Positions 30,984-42,036 of a DNA stretch of 64,000 nt are shown in pieces (position 1 is the first letter of the stretch; the number at the start of each line of letters is the position of its first letter). The notes beneath the pieces are model-generated. The model was given only the letters and a program-made list of their open reading frames with translations, did not search any database and was not told the DNA's origin. The position numbers and the translations under genes are program-made. Source of the stretch: Cordylochernes scorpioides (Eukaryota; Arthropoda; Arachnida; Pseudoscorpiones; Chernetidae); NCBI GenBank assembly GCA_030710605.1, contig CP092872.1, forward strand, positions 6,442,573-6,506,572. The letters are read 5' to 3'.

Positions 30984-32745
30984 ACCCAGCTTCATGGAGT
31001 GTACAGAAGTCGCCAATTACCAGGGCTGTCCTTCTGACACCTATATCTTCTTGGTTTTATTTACAATGTCAGTGGATGTCCAATTACTGAGGTGACGCCA
31101 GGCAGATTTCTTTCTTGGGAGATTTTCTAGGGATGCTGTACTTAGGTTGGTGATTCCTAGGAAGGTGGCCGTCAGGAATCTTTGGTATTGGAAGGTTGGG
31201 CAGGTGAAGAGGAGGTAGTCCATTGTTTGGTCTTCATCTTGGCAATGGGAGTAAGTTGGGTCTTCTTTCAATACCTTCGAAAAATCTGCCTTAATGTAAC
31301 CATGGACAGTCAGAATTGTTGTTGGGATAAACCCTTGTTTTATGTCTTTTGAAGGATTTGCGAAGCAGTTTCGGGGGTTAACAGCAAATCTTCGTATATT
31401 TCTGATATGATCGTCATGGATTCCCAGGGTGATCTTGTCTTTTTTTTTACCGCGCGCGTTACTCTTCGGGAGGGTGGTAAAATAAAGTGGTAGGTACAGG
31501 GGTTTTACCGCCAGTTCATTTCCCGTAATACCGCTGTGGACCCAACAGAGTTGTAAATCTGGTGCACATTTCAGGCTGTAGATGATTCCAGCAATCAGTT
31601 GTGTTCTTGGGGGACAAGATCTACAAATGGTCCAAAGAGTACATTGGCAGAGTCTGAAGCAATGACAAAGTGTTCATGCGGTAAAAGCTGGGTAATATAT
31701 GTTGTGTAGGTATGGCTAGTAGTTGTGCTTGGAACGCCGAGCACTCCTGGTGGTTTAAGTTGTATGGGTTGTAGGGGAGGTGGTAGGATAACTCCAACTC
31801 CTTCTGATGATTGGGATCCATCTGTATAAATGGTGACGACATTTTGTTGTAGTGATTTGGTATAATAGATAATTATCTTCCGTAAAGGAGGGTAAGGTGG
31901 AAAGGAAGTACTTGGGTATGTTTCATATGGTCCGTGTTCAAGTTATTTAGTTATTCGAGGTGGGCCTTTATAGAGATATCGAGTGAGGAACAACCCGTCA
32001 ATGTAATAGCTGGTGTTGTCGGTGTACATGGACCGTCTCTTATTATTGCTTTCACATATTTATAGTGGAGACTTCGAAGCTTGCAAGCCACATTAGTATC
32101 GTAAGTACGTCTTCCCCAGACACCAGAGCCATACAGTAGCGCTGAGATATTTTGTAAATATTGTGTCCGGAACTGAAGGTTGAATCAAATTGTCCTTTTT
32201 TTGGCGCTAGTGAGCCTTTGGAGTATCCATAGATATTTAAATATAATATTATTGAGATGTTTAATTGATTTTGTCTTGTAATGTGAGGTGTGGATACTTA
32301 GAATTTTGATGGTTTTGTTGATTGAAATGGGCTGGTCATGAAGTTAAATGCTGTCCTTGTTTGGTTATCTTGGTTTGTATCTGTGGAACATGCATATTTG
32401 AGTCTTATATGGGATATACCAGCATTCCATGCCTTCTGCACATTGCGCGAATTTGTAAAAAAATTGTTAATTTAACATTAAGGAAGCCTAAATGCTATCT
32501 GAACCATTAGCGTGAAATCATCTGCGAAACAGAATAATTCGCTCTTTCTGTGTTTTTATAAAGTAAAAGCTTTTGTTGCAATCAGGTTAAAGAGGAAAGG
32601 ACTTAAAGCTGCTCCTTGTGGGACTCCACGAAGTGAGAGAATGTAAGCGCTGTGTCTTCATACGCTTCAGGCCATTTTTCTATTTATTAAATAGCTGGTA
32701 ATTGGTTGGAGTAGTTCTTCAGGGAAAGGGGCAAGTAGTAGTGAC
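30984..32745 (-). pseudogene. LINE fossil, unit B right arm (inverted twin)
   Basis: This minus-strand fossil carries HCQDEDQTMDYLLFTCP near 31.24 kb, the RNase H segment at 31.6-31.85 kb and the RT end near 32.6 kb. It leads into the 5' flank of gene copy 5. Confidence 0.75.
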
Positions 32746-33152
32746 ATAAAGGTAACCCAGATTCCTGGAGGGGGGCAAACGTTTAAACATATATTTACAA
32801 AATACAGGTGAATTCCTCTTTGTCACGACTTCAACTATAGAGAATATAAATGATATCCTTCGATATATTAATTGTTACAATATTTATAATTGGGTTTTCG
32901 GCGCGCGCGTGCGATATTTGAAAAAAAAATCCTTATTAAATTTAAATATTTTTAATATATTATATATTAATATTTTTATTATATCAAATATTTAATCTGT
33001 TTCATCCATAATTTAACCAATTTGCTATCAATACATTTTGTTTCTAGTTATTACTTGTATATCTTGATTGTATTTGAAATTTCAAATATATTCCATTAAA
33101 CATAAATTATTTCCTTATTGAAGAAACTTTTAGGTTAATTATTTTTTTCAGA

Positions 33153-33419
33153 ATGTCAATCTCAATACAGACCTCGGCTGAGAACAATGTCACCCTTGAA
33201 GTAGAGCCCACTGTTGCTCTTGAGAATGCCACAGCAAAGTGCCAGGATAAAGAAGGAATCACCCTGACCAACAAAGATTCCTTTACACACCCTGGCGAAA
33301 TGAGTCCGATTGTAATCTTAAGAAAAAATCCACTTTCCGTTTTATTCATCAAAGATCCGCGTAGGATTGCACGTTATTTCCAACAAGATGAACAGGAAGT
33401 TTATTCACGATTTCAATGA
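33153..33419 (+). CDS. Repeat-protein family, short form, copy 5 (88 aa)
   Basis: It has a single repeat, like copies 1 and 3. Replacements are Val to Ala in the leader (ALENATAKC) and Pro to Gln in the RYFQ segment after DPRRIA. The acceptor-like CAG ends at 33151. The upstream block 32746-33152 repeats the TATA/CG-run layout. The function is not recognised. Confidence 0.6.
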   Translation: MSISIQTSAENNVTLEVEPTVALENATAKCQDKEGITLTNKDSFTHPGEMSPIVILRKNPLSVLFIKDPRRIARYFQQDEQEVYSRFQ

Positions 33420-33699
33420 TTCGTTGAACAAATAAGAACCAAGATAAACAGATAATTCTTTGATGATATTCACTGAAAAGTGGTTCTCAATGATGTCTGC
33501 ATATTCTATTTTGTAAATATATAAAAATAATAAATATTTTATTTTTTTGTTTAAATAAACTTCTAGAATCTAAACTTTTCATGCGATTCCTTTAAACTCT
33601 GATAGGTTTTACGTTTATTTCTATCTTATATTTATAATTTTCGAGATATTTTTAATTTTTCAGACAAAGTGTAGAAAAATTTGATATACATCTCATATA

Positions 33700-34553
33700 T
33701 CTCTCAACAATGCCTTATACATAGTTTTCGAAGGGGTTTCAGCCTGGAGACTTAAGGGGCCTCAGGACTCCAGTGACTGAGGACGTTAAATGTCAACTAC
33801 GATTGTCTTTTTTGCCTTGTAGACTGAACTGAGTCCTGTTAGGAAACATACTTCTTTCTTGCGGCCACCATGTCAATCTAAGGTTGTACAACGGTCTCAA
33901 GGACATTTATATGGATGTCAGAGTTCATCCTAAGGCCCTTCTACAAGGATTCAGGAGACATGATATCACCATCACTACTGTTAACACCAAGGACCATCAC
34001 ATAGGCAGGGAATTTGATGTACATCATGACAGGTACCCTTAACTACGGATCCAGATATTATTCCTGGGACTTACCTTTTGGTCCATGTCAAATTTATTTA
34101 CACTCGCCTGTTCAGTGATTCGCTAACCATGACGTATGCACGAAGGAACGTGTGGCCATTGGACATGCGTCGGACCAGGAGGCTGTTGTTGGGTGCTGCG
34201 CTGCCTGGAGTATAGGAACTCCATCTATGGTTCCTTTCTTCCTGTGGTGAATCTATATAAGACTGGTGGTCTTAATAAATCTTTGTGTGTGTTAAATTTA
34301 TTTTAATCAGAGAAGAACCTCAGCATGCCATAAGAGTCATGTTTCAGGTTGTTGTTGAGGGCAGTAGCTTTTCATTTTCAGTTATTCCTTATATTATCAG
34401 TCAGCAACTGGCTTTTCCGAAGGGCATAGGACTTGAGACAAAGGTCCTCATAGAGTTATATAGTACCAACGTCCGTTACCTTGGCTATGACCCTTATGAT
34501 CCATCATGGTTTCTATCAATCTTCTTCTTAACATTTTGACAAATTTTTCGCCA
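33700..34553 (-). pseudogene. Mariner transposase fossil, copy 3
   Basis: It has the same internal transposase segment and the same foreign insertion of about 190 bp as the other gene-linked fossils. It is heavily decayed and has no inverted termini. Confidence 0.75.
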
Positions 34554-35084
34554 GACAAAAGTAGTATATATTTAGATAGAAAATATAACATTTAAATAGA
34601 AACTAATAGACAACTATTTTTGAAATATAAATGAATTATCAACCATTGTTATTAGCAAACCTAACTTTGGTTTAATTAAAGTATCCAGGCTGAATCTACT
34701 CTTGAGTCAATAATTCTTTAGTTATTTTATTCTCTTTTAACTGTAAAAACACAAATGGGATTGATTTCCTAAATTATTTTTTATTTTTATCAAGTGATGT
34801 TTAAGTTTTATTATAAATTGTTTTGCTAATTACATCACACTTTTATATGACAATTACTTTTATAAATTTAACATTTATATAATATTTGAACTATAAATAT
34901 ATTCTTTGCGTGTATGTGTGAAAATATAAAAATCAATGTATTTGTATAGAAATATTTTAAGGCAAATTTTTCCTTCTATTTAAATATCACTCAACATATT
35001 CTTTGTGCTATTTAAATACTGTATATACCACTTGTAAGATAATGTATAAATCATCATTGTTTTTTTTTTTTTTGCTTATCCAAA
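34554..35084. other. AT-rich stretch, empty-site reference for unit A insertions
   Basis: It has no gene. It is useful because it is the uninterrupted version of about 17.12-18.65 kb, lacking both the solo-LTR-like insert and the B-box foldback found there. Confidence 0.5.
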
Positions 35085-35585
35085 GTACACGTGGTACAGG
35101 CCATGATAATCATGGTGGGTAGAAGTAAGTAACTGCTTTTACTGTAAGTGCACCACATGTCTACACATGTGAAAAGCAGTTCGACTTTGCACTTACAAAT
35201 GTACCAGAGTCCCCGTTTGGATACTTGCACTCGCTGGTGGGGTTGGACTTTCTCAAGAATCGAGGGCCATTGAAGCATTTTTTTTAAATCATAAAAAAAT
35301 TGTCCAATGCGGGATTCAATCCCGGGTCGTAGCGGTCGAAAACCAACAGTTTAGACCATCCTTCCACCGACCCTTTAAACATCATACAAACATATACAAA
35401 TATATATGATGCACTAGCGCGCCATCTGTTATCAAAATTCGAAACTATTTTAAAGGCGTAAGATTCTTTTTGAAATTAAACAATTTCTACTGCCCTTACA
35501 GCAATGGAAAAATTATTGGGAGGGCCTGGCACATTAGTGGTGAACCCTCCCAGCGGTTTCGCCAGTTTAATCTACCATACCGCTG
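35085..35585 (-). repeat. Dispersed repeats and a tRNA-like segment
   Basis: The segment 35085-35215 is the reverse copy of the 24.9/25.3 kb repeat. The minus strand of 35303-35378 has A-box-like tggtctaaactgttgg and B-box-like gggattgaatccc, then a T-run, which suggests a tRNA-derived SINE head or degenerate tRNA. The segment 35470-35585 repeats 18780-18957 on the plus strand. There is no coding region. Confidence 0.4.
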
Positions 35586-35775
35586 TTATATTGCATTTTT
35601 GTAACTTCATTTTATAGTGATACTGATGCTAGACTCTTCGAATGGGTATTTTAGATGAACTACGGACATAAGCTTTTAGGACAGCAGAATTACTTATAAT
35701 TATAAATATATAATATGCTTCGAGCAATAGCTCTTCCGCAAATATATATAAACATTTCTTGAGCGAATAAAAATA

Positions 35776-35915
35776 TCGTTTGTGGTACTCCACGAAGTGG
35801 GAGAACGTAAGCGCTGTGTCCTCATACGCTACAGGCCATTTTTCTATTTATCAAATAGCTGGTAATGAGTTGGAGTAGTTCTTCAGGGAAAGGGGCAAGT
35901 AGTAGTGGCATAAAG
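35776..35915 (-). pseudogene. Short LINE fossil piece before gene copy 6
   Basis: Only the last 140 bp next to the gene flank survives (the RT SYLINRKMACS-type segment on the minus strand). The left part of this extra unit is missing, so copy 6 arose from a truncated duplication. Confidence 0.65.
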
Positions 35916-36313
35916 GTAACCCAGACTCCTGAAGGGGGGCAAACGTTCAAACATGTATTTACCAAATACAGGTGTATTCCTTTTTGTCACGACTTCAAAT
36001 ATAGAGAATATAAAGGATATCCTTCGATATATTAATTGTTACAATATTTATAATTGTGTTTTCGGCGCGCGCGTTCGAAATTTGAAAAGAAAATCTTTAT
36101 TAAATTTAAATATTTCAAATTAATATTTTTATTTTATAAAAAGTTTCAATCTGTCTCATTAATAATTTAACCAATTTGCTATCAATACATTTTTGTTTCT
36201 AGTGATTACTTGTATTTCTTGATTGTGTTTGAAAATTTCAAATATATTCCATTAAACACTAGACATAAATTATTTACTTATTGAAGAAACTTTTAGGTTT
36301 ATTATTTTACACA

Positions 36314-36988
36314 ATGTCAATCTCAATACAGACCTCGACTGAGAACAATGTCACCCTTGAAGTAGAGCCCACTGTTGCTCTTGAGAATGTCACAGTAAAG
36401 TGCCAGGATAAAGAAGCAAACCCCCTGACCAACGTAGACACCACTTTGCACTTGAGCAACGAGAACCAGGATGTAATCTTAAGAAATCAACCTTCTATCT
36501 TGGCCAATGATACACGCAGGCATGCACGTCTGTTTTCACTCAGTGAACTGGAAGGTTTTCCTCGAGTGGAGCCCTGTGATTCCATTGAGGATGTCAAATT
36601 CCAGGATGAAGAAGGAATCACTCTGTCCAACAATGATTCCTTTACTCACACTGGCGAAATGAATTCGACTGTAATTTTAATAAAAAATCCACTTTCAGTG
36701 TTTTTTACCAAAGATCCACGAAGAATTGCACGTTATTTCCCACTAGATGAACAGGAAGTTGCTCCTCGAATGCAAAGCAGTGACTCAATTAAGGATATCA
36801 AGGCAAAATGCCAAGATAAAGAAGAAATCCCTCTGACCAACAAATATTCTTTTACACACACTGGCGAAATGAATCCGATTGTAATCTTAAGAAAAAATCC
36901 ACTTTCCGTTTTATTCATCAAAGATCCGCGTAGGATTGCACGTTATTTCTCACAAGATGAACAGGTATTTTCTTCACGAGTCCAATGA
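36314..36988 (+). CDS. Repeat-protein family, three-repeat plus-strand form, copy 6 (about 224 aa)
   Basis: The start is the ATG of MSISIQTSTENN. It has three repeats with cores VILRNQPSILANDTRRHAR, VILIKNPLSVFFTKDPRR and VILRKNPLSVLFIKDPRR. The first resembles repeat 1 of copy 4 and the last is the sole repeat of the short forms. The upstream CAG acceptor is changed to ttttacacaATG, so splicing to this exon may be lost. The open frame runs a further 33 bases upstream without a stop. The 3' flank carries the mariner fossil, as in short copies, so this copy bridges the two subfamilies. The function is not recognised. Confidence 0.6.
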   Translation: MSISIQTSTENNVTLEVEPTVALENVTVKCQDKEANPLTNVDTTLHLSNENQDVILRNQPSILANDTRRHARLFSLSELEGFPRVEPCDSIEDVKFQDEEGITLSNNDSFTHTGEMNSTVILIKNPLSVFFTKDPRRIARYFPLDEQEVAPRMQSSDSIKDIKAKCQDKEEIPLTNKYSFTHTGEMNPIVILRKNPLSVLFIKDPRRIARYFSQDEQVFSSRVQ

Positions 36989-37253
36989 TTCGTTGAACGA
37001 CTAAGAACCAAGATGAACAGCGAATCCTCTGATGATATTCGCTGAAAAATGGTTCTCAATGATGTCTGCATATTCTATTTTGTAAATATATAAAAATAAT
37101 AAATATTTTGTTTGTTTAAATAAACTTCTAGAATACAACCTTTTATGCGATACCTTTAAACTTTGATAGCTTTTACGTTTATTTATATCTTATATTTATA
37201 ATTTTCGAGATATTTTTAATTTTTCAGACAAAGTGTAGAAAAATTTGATATAT

Positions 37254-38098
37254 ATCTCTCAACAATTGCCTTATACATAGTACTCGAGGGGGTTGCAGCC
37301 TGGAGACTTAAGAGCCTCAGGGCTCCAGTGACTGGGGATGTTAAATGTCAACTACGATTGTCTTTTTTGCCTTGTAGACTGAACTGAGTCCTGTTGGAAA
37401 GCATACTTCTTTCTTGCGGCCATCATGTCAATCTAAGGTTGTACAACGGTCTCAAGGACATTTATATGGATGTCAGAGTTCATCCTAAGGCCCTTTTCAA
37501 ATAATTCGGGAGGTATGACATCAACTTCACAGCTAATAACACCAAGGACCATCACATAGGCAGGGAATTTGATGTACATCATGACAGGTACCCCTAACTA
37601 CTGATCCAGATATTATTCCTGGGACTTACCTTTTGGTCCATGTCAAATTTATTTACACTCGCCTGTTCAGTGATTCGCTAACCATGACGTATGCACAAAG
37701 GAACGTGTGGCCATTGGACATGCGTCGGACCTGAAGGCTGTTGTTGGGTGCTGCGCTGCCTGGAGTATAGGAGTTCCATCTATTATTTCTTCCTATGGTG
37801 AATCTATATAAGACCGGTGGTCTTAATAAATCTTTGTGTGTGTTAAATTTCTTTTAATCAGAGAAGAACCTCAGCATACAAGAGTCGTGTTTCAGGTCGT
37901 TGTGGAGGACAGTAGCCTTTCATTTTCTGTTATTCTTCATATTCCCAGTCAGAAACTGGCCTTTTTCCGAAAGGCATAGAGCTTGAAACAAAGGTCCTCA
38001 TGGAGTTATATTGCCAACGTCCGTTCCTTTGGCTATGGCCCTCATGATCATCATGGTTTCCATCAATCTTCTCCTTAACATTTTGAAAAATTCTTCGC
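37254..38098 (-). pseudogene. Mariner transposase fossil, copy 4
   Basis: This is the same internal transposase segment with the shared insertion. It is decayed independently and has somewhat different indels from copies 1-3. Confidence 0.75.
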
Positions 38099-38389
38099 CA
38101 GATAAAAGTATTATATATTTAGATAGAATATTTAAATAGAAAAACTTATAGACAACTATTTTTGAAATATAAAAAGTGTTTTCTTAAATAGAAATAAATT
38201 ATCAACCATTGTTATTAACAAACCTAACTTTGGTTTAATTAAAGTATCCAGGCTAAATCTACTCTCGAGTCAATAATTCTTTAGTTATTTTATTCTCTTT
38301 TCAATGTAAAAACACAAATGGGATTGATTTCCTAAATTATTTTTTATTTTTATCAAGTGATTTTTGAATTTTATTATAAACTATTCTAT

Positions 38390-40182
38390 TATTATAAAAT
38401 ACTATTCGTTACAATTATAAATTGGCGCCGTGGATGTCACTCTTGTGAAACGTCCCGCTCCAAACTTTGTGTCAGAGAAGCGATATTTTTATAAAGAGAT
38501 GATCTGGCTTTGTGTCTTCTGCTCGAATGAATGTTTTTCTGTTAGAATTTTGTTCCTGCACACTAAAAATGAACTGGCTTCACCCGTGGTCTCAGCTTTT
38601 TGGAATTTTTCCCGATATAATTTTGTATCTGATAATCAAACATGATATAGCAATATTGTCATCAATATTTTCTGACTAATTAAACAACTATTTTTGCCCA
38701 GAACCTGTCAATTTTATTTTTTATTGGCTAAAAATCCGATAAATATCTTTTCCAGATTTTTCTCTATGTCCTGTCAAAACACGTTTTGCATGTAAATTAG
38801 GTCAGCTGATATTACCTCCCATCTTCACCGCTAGAGGCGCTGCTTGCGAGCGAAAAGGCAAATTTGCAAATAACTCGAAGAATATTCGGGATAGAGACCT
38901 GAATTTTTCACTATAAGTTTTTCCAGATTCTACTCTATATACTGTTAAAATTTCAGTCAGATTAGTTACGTATTGTGGACGTGTATAGCCGACATAGATA
39001 CACACATACATACATACATACACTGACTTTTATATATATACTAGCCGAATGACCCGGGCAACGCCCGTGTTTTACCCGACTGTAGATGTTACAACGGTGA
39101 TCCTTAGGTCGCTGGTTCAAATCCGGCTCGAGGGAGCCGGCGAGCACGTGACCTCCCTGTGCGCGCGCATCCGTGACAGAGGCGGCCGGCCGATGAGGAA
39201 TGAGGAAAGACGGTCGTGACTATATATATTAATTAATAATAATAATAATTATCATTAGATAATGATAATGATCATAATGATGATGCGCGCGCATCCGTGA
39301 CAGCGGCCGATGAGGAATTGAGGAAAGACGGTCGTGAATATATATGTTGATAATAATAATATAATAATAATAATTATTATTATTATCATTAGATAATGAT
39401 AATGATCATAATGATGATGCGCGCGCATCCGTGACAGCGGCCGATGAGGAATTGAGGAAAGACGGTCGTGACTATATATGTTGATATATATATATAGTAG
39501 AATTAAAAATAATTTATATGAAAAGTAGTTGTAAATTAAAGATGATTAAAGCAAATTATTAAATATTATTATTAGGGTAACAAAAAAGTTTTTATTCTTT
39601 AAGTAACAATAAGGGCTATAACAAGTTCATGCTTATTACTTCGGTCGTTACACGTCATTGAAGCAGAACATAGAAAGAAATGCAAAACATAGAAGTTTTT
39701 CTGTTAGAATTTTGATCCTGCGTACAAAAAAATGAACTGGTTTCACCCGTGGTCTCTGCTTTTTGGATTTTTTTCCGATATAATTTTGTATCTGATAATC
39801 AAACATGATACAGCAAAATTGTCATCATCATTTTCTGACTAAAAAAACAACTATTTTTGCCCTGAGCCTGTCAATTTTATTTTTTATTTAATAAAAATCA
39901 GATAAATATATTTTCCAGATTTTTCTCTATGTCCTGTCAAAACACGTTTTACATGTACATTAGGTCAGCTGATATTAACTACCTCCCATCTTCACCGCTA
40001 GAGGCGCTGCTTGCGAGCGAAAAAGGCAAATTTGCAACGCAATTTGCAAATAACTCGAAGAATATTCGGGATAGAGACCTGAAATTTTCACTATAAGTTT
40101 TTCCAGATTCTACTCTATATACTGTTAAAATTTCAGTCAGATTAGTTACGTATTGTGGACGTGTATACATACATACACTGAC
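38390..40182 (-). mobile_element. Two abutting Helitron-like elements (segmental copy of 2063-3562)
   Basis: The first (about 38390-39040) has lost its CTAG end but keeps a longer interior than the copy at 2063. The second begins with CTAG at 39041-39044 and ends at the LINE insertion point. Inside it, 39160-39480 is a local triplication of a 120-135 bp unit (gcgcgcgcatccgtgacag...gacggtcgtga). It includes (taa)n and self-complementary atcattagataatgataatgat stretches that are absent from the first segment. Confidence 0.5.
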
Positions 40183-40383
40183 CGTGCGGCCACGCGTCGC
40201 ACGAGCTCCGTGTATTTCGCCTTTTTCGCTTCCTAAAGTTAAGTTTATTTAACCTAATATATATCATCTTGTTCGCCTAAGTTCGGGCATCATTTCAATT
40301 CATATTTCATAAATTTTCATCAAGTTTCAAATTTTCTATTTTTCATAAATTAGGAAAGCTACAAGTAGCTTTGCATCATCGTC

Positions 40384-41838
40384 ATGGCAACGGCCAAGCC
40401 GGTCGTTGCTTCATCTGATTCGCCATCCACCTCATCAAGTAATCACATCCCATCAAGCTCATCTCCTAATGAAACGGTGAAAATTCATCCTTCACAATCA
40501 TCTTCAAAAAATCCAAATTTACAAAATTTGCATGCCCCAAAAGGTCATTTCTCTATTGAAGAAAGAAAGAAGCACGATGAATTGAGAAAAACGACTTACG
40601 AAAAGAGAAGCGGAAATATTCATTCCGCTATACAATTTCAAAGCCTACCAAATTCCACCGCTGAAGAACACCTGGCTGGAATTGCAGCGGTTGTCGGGTA
40701 TGAAAATATTCACTCAGTGGGAAAAATCAATGGCCAGGCGATCGTCTCAGTGGCCAACGGAGAACTCGCCCAAATCCTAATCAATAATGGGTTTGAGGTG
40801 CAAAAAACGAAATTTTTTCCTACGCCGCTTTTCAACGTGCCTAAAAAATATATTTTATCAGGTGTCCTGGCGTTTATCCAGGATGCAGACATCGCCAAGG
40901 CCCTTGAGCCATATGGGCAGACCATCTCCATCCGCCCCCTGCCCTTCCCCACGGATAACCCCTTACTAAAACACCTGTCATCCCTGAGGAGAGAGGTCGT
41001 ATTTAAGAAAAAAGATTCGACTGACATGCCAGCATTGATCATTATAAATTATATGAACAGATCATTCCGCATCTATGTCGGTGAGGATGTGATCTGCGCA
41101 GATTGCAGGCGCCACGGCCACAAAAAAGATAAATGTCCCTTCAACAAAAATATCAGGGATACTGTAACTCAACTTGTCACCGTCGACATGTTAGAAGGAA
41201 CTCCAACTACAGTCCCGACACCACCTGAAGAAGAGAAGGTGATGAACATACCCCCAGAGACAAAGTCCACGAGCAGAAAAAGAATCTTAGCAGAATTAAC
41301 TGACGTCCCAACACCCCCTTATGCTTTAAACGACCTCGGAAAGAGACCAAAGTCCAACCCTCCTACTGAGGTTCTATCCAAGAATGTAGAACCAATGCAA
41401 GAAGGAGAACCTAAAGAAGCGCAGGAACCTACGAGTGAAGACATCCTGCAGGTTTTGCCTAGCGAGGATGATTTTCCCAGGCGAGGGCAGGACGAACTAT
41501 CAGAGGATAACGAATCTGTAGCGCTCTCAGAACTTTCTGTGGCATCCTCACAACTCGAGCGCGAATCTGAATTTTGTGAACCGGAGTTAAACCCTAGAAT
41601 GGTGAAGATCCTCAAGGCTCTTTGTTGTAAATCTGGTCGCACGAGAAAAACCAAGATTCTTGAACAGATGGACAAGCACCCCAACTTAAAGCAAGACCTC
41701 ACAACTTTCCGCGAAGAAATTCGCCAACGAAAGAATGCCCGGCACAAAGTGAAGCCAGATGAAAAGAAAGTCTATGAAAAATACTATAGTAGAATCAGGG
41801 ATCTCTTGAAAACAATGGAGGAAGAAAACCTTACTTAA
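40384..41838 (+). CDS. LINE ORF1 protein, intact (484 aa)
   Basis: This is a nucleic-acid-binding ORF1 protein of the Tx1-like LINE. Residues 1-50 are Ser/Pro-rich. Residues about 80-225 form a conserved globular part (EEHLAGIAAVVGYENI, YILSGVLAFI, RSFRIYVGED). One CX2CX4HX4C knuckle (CADCRRHGHKKDKC) lies near residue 240. An acidic linker with DELSEDNESVALS and a basic, probably helical tail follow. It is followed by a T/C-rich 200-bp spacer before ORF2. The frame is open throughout, unlike copy 1. Confidence 0.85.
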   Translation: MATAKPVVASSDSPSTSSSNHIPSSSSPNETVKIHPSQSSSKNPNLQNLHAPKGHFSIEERKKHDELRKTTYEKRSGNIHSAIQFQSLPNSTAEEHLAGIAAVVGYENIHSVGKINGQAIVSVANGELAQILINNGFEVQKTKFFPTPLFNVPKKYILSGVLAFIQDADIAKALEPYGQTISIRPLPFPTDNPLLKHLSSLRREVVFKKKDSTDMPALIIINYMNRSFRIYVGEDVICADCRRHGHKKDKCPFNKNIRDTVTQLVTVDMLEGTPTTVPTPPEEEKVMNIPPETKSTSRKRILAELTDVPTPPYALNDLGKRPKSNPPTEVLSKNVEPMQEGEPKEAQEPTSEDILQVLPSEDDFPRRGQDELSEDNESVALSELSVASSQLERESEFCEPELNPRMVKILKALCCKSGRTRKTKILEQMDKHPNLKQDLTTFREEIRQRKNARHKVKPDEKKVYEKYYSRIRDLLKTMEEENLT

Positions 41839-42036
41839 CCTACTTTCTCTTTTTTTTTTATCACGATTCCTTTTACCCTCTTTTTTTTTTACCTTCTTTA
41901 TCTTACCTTCTCGTTTTTATTTATTTGTATATATTTACCTTTTACACTAACACGATTTATTTTATTTTACCTTCCTTTATATACTCTCCTTTACCAGTTT
42001 AAATTCTTCCTTACTTTATTTATTTTTTATTTTTGG

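Noticed and set aside
36281-36313. In-frame extension upstream of copy 6 (LLGLLFYT-like)
   Set aside because: It has no ATG and corresponds to the T-tract before the acceptor in the other copies, so it is probably non-coding.
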